NCBI GenBank assembly: GCA_017519415.1
Contig: JAFWSI010000024.1
Location: 1-64,000, forward strand
Direction of reading: 5' to 3'
Length of the DNA stretch: 64,000 bases
Source: Ruminococcus sp.
GTDB lineage: Bacteria > Bacillota > Clostridia > Oscillospirales > Ruminococcaceae
In this document: positions 60,377-64,000 of the stretch, one piece after another
Layout: each line of letters starts with the position of its first letter
Position numbering within the stretch: the stretch's first letter is position 1
The notes under the pieces: model-generated
Told to the model about the DNA's origin: nothing
Database searches by the model: none
Seen by the model: the letters and a program-made list of their open reading frames with translations, nothing else
Made by a program: the position numbers and the translations under genes

Positions 60377-61584
60377 AGCGGCTGAGGATAAAATTCATTG
60401 CGGTCATAATGAGCATAGTAACTGTTCTGTTTGTCGTGATATTCGGACTTGTACTGCACCTTACAATGCAGAATATGGAGCGCGAGAGCGTACAGATGAT
60501 GAGAACTATGTCGTTCCGTCCGCCTGCTGACGGGGCGTCTATGCATAAACCCGACAAAAAGCCCGATAATATAAGGCTGCCGTTTTTTACGGTGGATATC
60601 TCCCGTGACGGCGAAATAACTGCTTACGGCGGAGATTATTTCGACCTTACGGATAAGGAAATGCTTGAAAAGCTTGTTGATGCTGTCAATGACAGAAAAA
60701 AGGAAACGGGCATATTGCAGGAATATGGTCTGAGATACCTGAAAAAGGACATGGGGCGCATAAAATCAATAGTTTTTGCGGATATTTCCAGCGAAAAAGC
60801 CATGATAAAGGGACTTATCACCAATATGGTAGTGATAGGTCTGATAGGATATGCGGTGTTCTTCCTCATAAGCCTGCTGCTGGCAAAATGGGTGACAAAG
60901 CCCGTTGAAAAAACATGGAACGAGCAGAAGCAGTTCATAGCGGACGCTTCCCACGAGCTGAAAACACCGCTGACTGTTATCATGACAAATGCGGAAATGA
61001 TGAGCGATAAGAGCTACTCCGAAAGCGACAGGGACGGCTTTACAAAAAATATCCTCTCTACGTCAAAGCGTATGAGAGGACTGGTGGAGAGCCTTCTGGA
61101 GCTCGCAAGACTTGACAATAACAGAGCGCAGATAAAGCTCGCAGAGGTCGATCTCAGCAAACTGACAAACGACAGCATACTGCCCTTTGAGCCGCTGTTT
61201 TACGAGAACGATATGGAACTGTCAGCGGATATAGACAGAGACATAAAGGTCAGCGGCGACAGGGACAAGCTGAGACAGGTAGTAAATATCCTGCTTGACA
61301 ATGCCCTGAAATACTCCGATCCTGCCGATAAAGTCACCGTGAAACTGAAACGTCACAGCTCGGAATGTATCCTGTCAGTATCCGGACTGGGAACTCCGCT
61401 CACAAAGGAGGACTGTGAAAACATCTTCAAGCGGTTCTACCGCGTGGATCAGGCAAGGAACGACGGACAGAGCTACGGCCTCGGTCTTTCCATCGCCGAC
61501 AGTATTATTAAAGAACATAACGGAAAGATATGGGCTGAAAGCGAGAACGGATACAATACCTTCTATGTTTCCCTGCCGTTTTGA
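60370..61584 (+). CDS. Sensor histidine kinase (404 aa)
   Basis: Membrane sensor paired with the upstream response regulator. First span about 9-31, extracellular sensor domain about 35-150, second span about 150-173, then HisKA with the phospho-acceptor His in DASHELKTPLT (about 193-203) and HATPase with NILLDNALKYSD (N box, about 310-321) and the G2 box YGLGLSIAD (about 375-383). The sensor domain is not recognised. Start overlaps the regulator's stop region by 7 bp; a terminator follows. Stimulus unknown; the divergent operon suggests an envelope or phosphate-related cue. Confidence 0.95.
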   Translation: MLKRLRIKFIAVIMSIVTVLFVVIFGLVLHLTMQNMERESVQMMRTMSFRPPADGASMHKPDKKPDNIRLPFFTVDISRDGEITAYGGDYFDLTDKEMLEKLVDAVNDRKKETGILQEYGLRYLKKDMGRIKSIVFADISSEKAMIKGLITNMVVIGLIGYAVFFLISLLLAKWVTKPVEKTWNEQKQFIADASHELKTPLTVIMTNAEMMSDKSYSESDRDGFTKNILSTSKRMRGLVESLLELARLDNNRAQIKLAEVDLSKLTNDSILPFEPLFYENDMELSADIDRDIKVSGDRDKLRQVVNILLDNALKYSDPADKVTVKLKRHSSECILSVSGLGTPLTKEDCENIFKRFYRVDQARNDGQSYGLGLSIADSIIKEHNGKIWAESENGYNTFYVSLPF

Positions 61585-61594
61585 ACAGTAACAT

Positions 61595-61627
61595 CAAAGG
61601 CTCCGGTCTAACGACCGGAGCCTTTGC
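61595..61627 (+). terminator. Terminator of the two-component operon
   Basis: CAAAGGCTCCGGTC/GACCGGAGCCTTTG, 14-bp stem with a TAAC loop and a short T-rich tail. Confidence 0.85.
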
Positions 61628-61688
61628 ATATAGCCGCGGTTTCCTTCATATAATTCACTGACCGAATATCGAAAAAAGGAGATAAGAT

Positions 61689-62423
61689 ATGAGAAAGACA
61701 CACAGAAAGATAGTCAGCGGCTGGATGCTGTGCGGCTGTGCGCTGTTTGCACTGTACGGAGCGTCGCGTATCGCCGAAAAAGCCGAAAACGGAGCACTTC
61801 CCGCAGCGCTCACGGACATTGAGGCGGAAAAGCCCGTAATAGTCCTTGACGCAGGACATGGCGGCATAGACGGCGGCTGCACCTCGGCAGAGGGGATACC
61901 CGAAAAAGGGATAAATCTTGACATACTGCTGAGGCTGCGTGATATGCTTGAAATAAACGGCTACGATGTACGTGTGACAAGAGACACGGACAGATCCATA
62001 CACGACGGCGGAGTTGTCGGTATCGCAGAGCAGAAGAGCTCGGATATGGATAACCGTCTCGGACTTTTCAACGAGAGCGACAATGCCGTATGCCTGTCCA
62101 TACACCAGAATCAGTTTACCGATCCTAAGTACAGCGGCGCCCAGATGTTCTATTCCAATAACAACAAAGCCAGCGAGACCCTTGCCCGGGCGCTACAGGA
62201 GCGCTTCCGCAGTATGCTCCAGCCCGATAATGAGAGAGAGATAAAGCTCTGCGGAAAGGAGCTGTTCCTGTGCTATTACAGCAGCAATCCCACGGTAATG
62301 GCAGAGTGCGGCTTCCTTTCAAATCCGGAGGAAGCGGCAATGCTCAATACCGACGAGTACCGCGGGAAGGTGGCGTTCACTCTCCTTGCGGGGATAAACG
62401 ACTTTGTGAACTGCAAAAAATAG
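61689..62423 (+). CDS. CwlD-like N-acetylmuramoyl-L-alanine amidase (244 aa)
   Basis: Amidase_3 zinc enzyme that removes the stem peptide from muramic acid. N-terminal hydrophobic signal or anchor (about 10-28), then the catalytic domain (about 48-242): zinc ligands in LDAGHGGIDGG (about 53-63), Glu in GINLDIL region (about 75), His in SIHQNQF (about 137-143), and the catalytic Glu in MAECGFLSN (about 204-212). Size and anchor match B. subtilis CwlD, which works with PdaA in spore cortex; a PdaA-like gene is at 27633. Could equally be a vegetative amidase. RBS AAGGAG. Confidence 0.92.
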   Translation: MRKTHRKIVSGWMLCGCALFALYGASRIAEKAENGALPAALTDIEAEKPVIVLDAGHGGIDGGCTSAEGIPEKGINLDILLRLRDMLEINGYDVRVTRDTDRSIHDGGVVGIAEQKSSDMDNRLGLFNESDNAVCLSIHQNQFTDPKYSGAQMFYSNNNKASETLARALQERFRSMLQPDNEREIKLCGKELFLCYYSSNPTVMAECGFLSNPEEAAMLNTDEYRGKVAFTLLAGINDFVNCKK

Positions 62424-62465
62424 AAGAGCTATCATAAAAGCCTTCAAAATGTTACCGTTTTGTAG

Positions 62466-62494
62466 TTGAAAAAAAGCGCTCCCTGTGTTAATAT
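62466..62494 (+). promoter_or_regulatory. Promoter of the lipoprotein gene
   Basis: TTGAAA (62466-62471), 17-bp spacer, TAATAT (62489-62494). Confidence 0.6.
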
Positions 62495-62578
62495 TATAAC
62501 GGACCGCAGAAAAGACATGGCAGTCCGGCCGCAGCCGTTATAAGGCAGGCCTACAATAATATTACAGGAGCGATAAAA

Positions 62579-63193
62579 ATGAAAAAAATACTTGCCGCCG
62601 CACTGATACTCTCAATGCTGCTCTGCGGCTGCGGAAAAGAAAAAGGCAGCTCTGAAAGCAAGGGCTCAGACACACAACCAACAACAGCAGCTTCCGAACA
62701 GAAGGAAACTACAACTGCGGAGACACCTGACCACACAGAGACGACCTCCGCCAATGTGACCACGACCGCAGAAGCAGCCGAAACGACTGCCGGCACCGCT
62801 GAGGAGACTCCGGAGGAAACGCAGACAGGCACGGTCTCTCTCAATAACGACCCCTTTGAGGGACTTTATGTTGAGGAGGTCGCTCATAACGGCACACTCT
62901 CCGTTGACCGTCAGGGCGATATATACAAGGTGCATATCGGTTTCAAGGATTCGGCAGCGGTATATCACGACTGGTATTTCACAGGCGAGTTTGACGGCAG
63001 ACAGGTGCTGCGCTATAATAACTGCTTAAAGAGCACCGTTACCTACAGCGAGGACGGCTCCGCAGACAGCGTGCAGGATTACACCGACGGAACAGGCTAT
63101 ATCAGGATCTCCGAGGAGGGCACCAAAACAGGCCTTATATGGGTCGATGACAAGGAAGACGCAGGCTCAGGCGTATTCTTCGTAAAGCAATAA
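62579..63193 (+). CDS. Lipoprotein with Thr/Glu-rich stalk (204 aa)
   Basis: Function not recognised. Typical lipobox LLCGC with the lipidated Cys at about residue 18, a stalk rich in Thr, Glu and Ala (about 25-88), and a beta-rich globular domain of about 110 residues (about 92-204) with no catalytic motif. RBS GGAG about 8 bp before the ATG. No terminator was seen before the acylphosphatase gene 42 bp downstream, so the two may share a transcript. Confidence 0.75.
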   Translation: MKKILAAALILSMLLCGCGKEKGSSESKGSDTQPTTAASEQKETTTAETPDHTETTSANVTTTAEAAETTAGTAEETPEETQTGTVSLNNDPFEGLYVEEVAHNGTLSVDRQGDIYKVHIGFKDSAAVYHDWYFTGEFDGRQVLRYNNCLKSTVTYSEDGSADSVQDYTDGTGYIRISEEGTKTGLIWVDDKEDAGSGVFFVKQ

Positions 63194-63235
63194 GTAAGCT
63201 TCACGGATTATTATCCGGCAGCACGGAGGATGGTC

Positions 63236-63505
63236 ATGGAAAAGATACGCAGACATATCATATTCTACGGATGTGTTCAGGGCGTGGGATTCAGGTGGAA
63301 GGCCAAGCATACCGCAGTCAGGTACGGCATATCAGGCTGGGTACGCAACCTTGATGACGGCTCCGTGGAAATGGAAGCCGAGGGCACTCCCCGCGACATC
63401 GACGACCTGACGGAAACCCTCAGGAATCACAGCTGGGGAAGCGTGGAACGGACAGAGGAAAGGGACATACCCGTACACGGAGACTACAGCTTTGAGGTCA
63501 GATGA
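63236..63505 (+). CDS. Acylphosphatase (89 aa)
   Basis: Small enzyme that hydrolyses acyl phosphates. The signature GCVQGVGFRW (about 12-21) contains the catalytic Arg, and GISGWVRNLDDGSVE (about 31-45) the catalytic Asn. The ATG at 63236 is 7 bp from GGAGG; the ATG at 63230 overlaps that site. Length is standard. Confidence 0.93.
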   Translation: MEKIRRHIIFYGCVQGVGFRWKAKHTAVRYGISGWVRNLDDGSVEMEAEGTPRDIDDLTETLRNHSWGSVERTEERDIPVHGDYSFEVR

Positions 63506-63520
63506 CATACCCGAAATAAG

Positions 63521-63551
63521 CAGGCCCCGCTGCAATAGCAGCGGGGCCTCT
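63521..63551. terminator. Hairpin terminator between convergent genes
   Basis: AGGCCCCGCTGC/GCAGCGGGGCCT, perfect 12-bp stem with AATA loop (63522-63549). T tails are short. Confidence 0.75.
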
Positions 63552-63555
63552 GTTA

Positions 63556-64000
63556 TTATCCGAAGGACTTTATCTCGCCCATGATGAATCGTTTCAGGAG
63601 TACAAGGTCTTCCTCGCCGATGACGCCGTCTCCGTTTACGTCGGCTGCGTCAAAGCGCTCTGCGTCGCCGTCGTCAGCAGCTCTGCGCATCTGCACCAGA
63701 TCGTATATATCCACAGCTCCGTCGCCGTTAAGGTCGCCGGGTATAACTTCAGCCGCAGGAGTATTGGGCTTCCACCAGTTCAGATTGAAGAGATAGCTGT
63801 CTCCGCCCGTAAATACAAGATACACATCATGGCTGCCTGTCACAGGCTCTGTATTGCAGCTGCTCGTAGTCCAGTCCTGCCAGCCGCCTGTGTTTGCCAC
63901 ATCTGCCCTGCCTATGAGCTTTCCGTCCGCACTGTCAAGTCTTACCTCGATAGTGCCGCCCGAGCCGTTTGAAGCTACGCGGAAGTCTATTTTATCTGCT
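63556..64000 (-). CDS. CBM6-dockerin protein, 5' part outside the window
   Basis: C-terminal end of a larger secreted cellulosomal enzyme or binding protein. The frame is open to the window edge, so the apparent start at 63900 is only an internal GTG. From the edge: a CBM6-type carbohydrate-binding module (about 63740-64000; segments SGGTIEVRLDS, GWQDWTT and DVYLVFTGG...FNLNWW), then a dockerin (about 63565-63735, GDLNGDGAVDIYDLVQMRR and ADVNGDGVIGEEDLVLLKR). CBM6 modules usually bind xylan or beta-glucan. The catalytic part would lie upstream. Confidence 0.85.
   Translation of the reverse strand, partial: ADKIDFRVASNGSGGTIEVRLDSADGKLIGRADVANTGGWQDWTTSSCNTEPVTGSHDVYLVFTGGDSYLFNLNWWKPNTPAAEVIPGDLNGDGAVDIYDLVQMRRAADDGDAERFDAADVNGDGVIGEEDLVLLKRFIMGEIKSFG

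Overview
This window reads as part of a ruminococcal (Ruminococcus, R. flavefaciens-like) chromosome. The grounds are several secreted proteins with dockerin modules, tandem GH5 cellulases with Thr-rich linkers, a cohesin-plus-dockerin protein, CotH-family proteins, a diaminopimelate dehydrogenase and generally Firmicute-type ribosome binding sites, promoters and terminators. No rRNA, tRNA, CRISPR array, phage or intact insertion sequence was recognised. The genus is an inference from gene content; no database search was possible.

Layout. 1-2054: 3' part of a Big_2/VanY cell-wall carboxypeptidase. 2345-2735: no protein gene, but a promoter, a densely structured putative RNA of about 350 nt and a terminator. 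2842-7070: two paralogous GH5 endoglucanases with dockerins. 7267-8256: ddh. 8384-15901: pyrimidine operon pyrR-pyrC-pyrF-carA-carB with a PyrR-type attenuator. 16030-19268: trmB, two small ORFs and uvrB. 19457-24205: zinc-ribbon LRR protein, lipoprotein, membrane protein and Sel1-repeat protein. 24237-26483: ECF sigma factor and its probable anti-sigma partner. 26698-29325: DUF11 protein, PdaA-like deacetylase and a SpoIVFB-like protease. 29415-34306: iron alcohol dehydrogenase, variant peptide deformylase, amidohydrolase, ireB, GH25 lysozyme and a TSCPD protein. 34348-41611: dockerin and CotH proteins, a transglutaminase-fold lipoprotein lacking its catalytic residues, and a YgjP-like metallopeptidase. 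41889-45523: nadR-like, pnuC, ADP-ribosylglycohydrolase and macro-domain genes, all on the minus strand. 45604-50280: pseudogene remnant, serine hydrolase, zinc-ribbon membrane protein and a secreted protein. 50281-55634: dockerin protein, cohesin-dockerin scaffoldin-like protein, and a large secreted protein interrupted by one in-frame stop. 55754-61584: membrane CotH, DUF4956 and VTC-domain operon divergent from a two-component system. 61689-64000: CwlD-like amidase, lipoprotein, acylphosphatase and a partial CBM6-dockerin protein.

How the parts fit. The cellulases, CBM6 protein, dockerin proteins and cohesin-dockerin adaptor are parts of a cellulosome-type fibre-degrading apparatus. The pyr operon is a housekeeping unit with transcription attenuation. 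The nadR/pnuC/DraG/macro block looks like nicotinamide riboside salvage beside ADP-ribose removal. The CotH-DUF4956-VTC operon with its divergent two-component system is the best candidate here for a poorly described system. PdaA-, CwlD- and SpoIVFB-like genes suggest retained sporulation-type functions.
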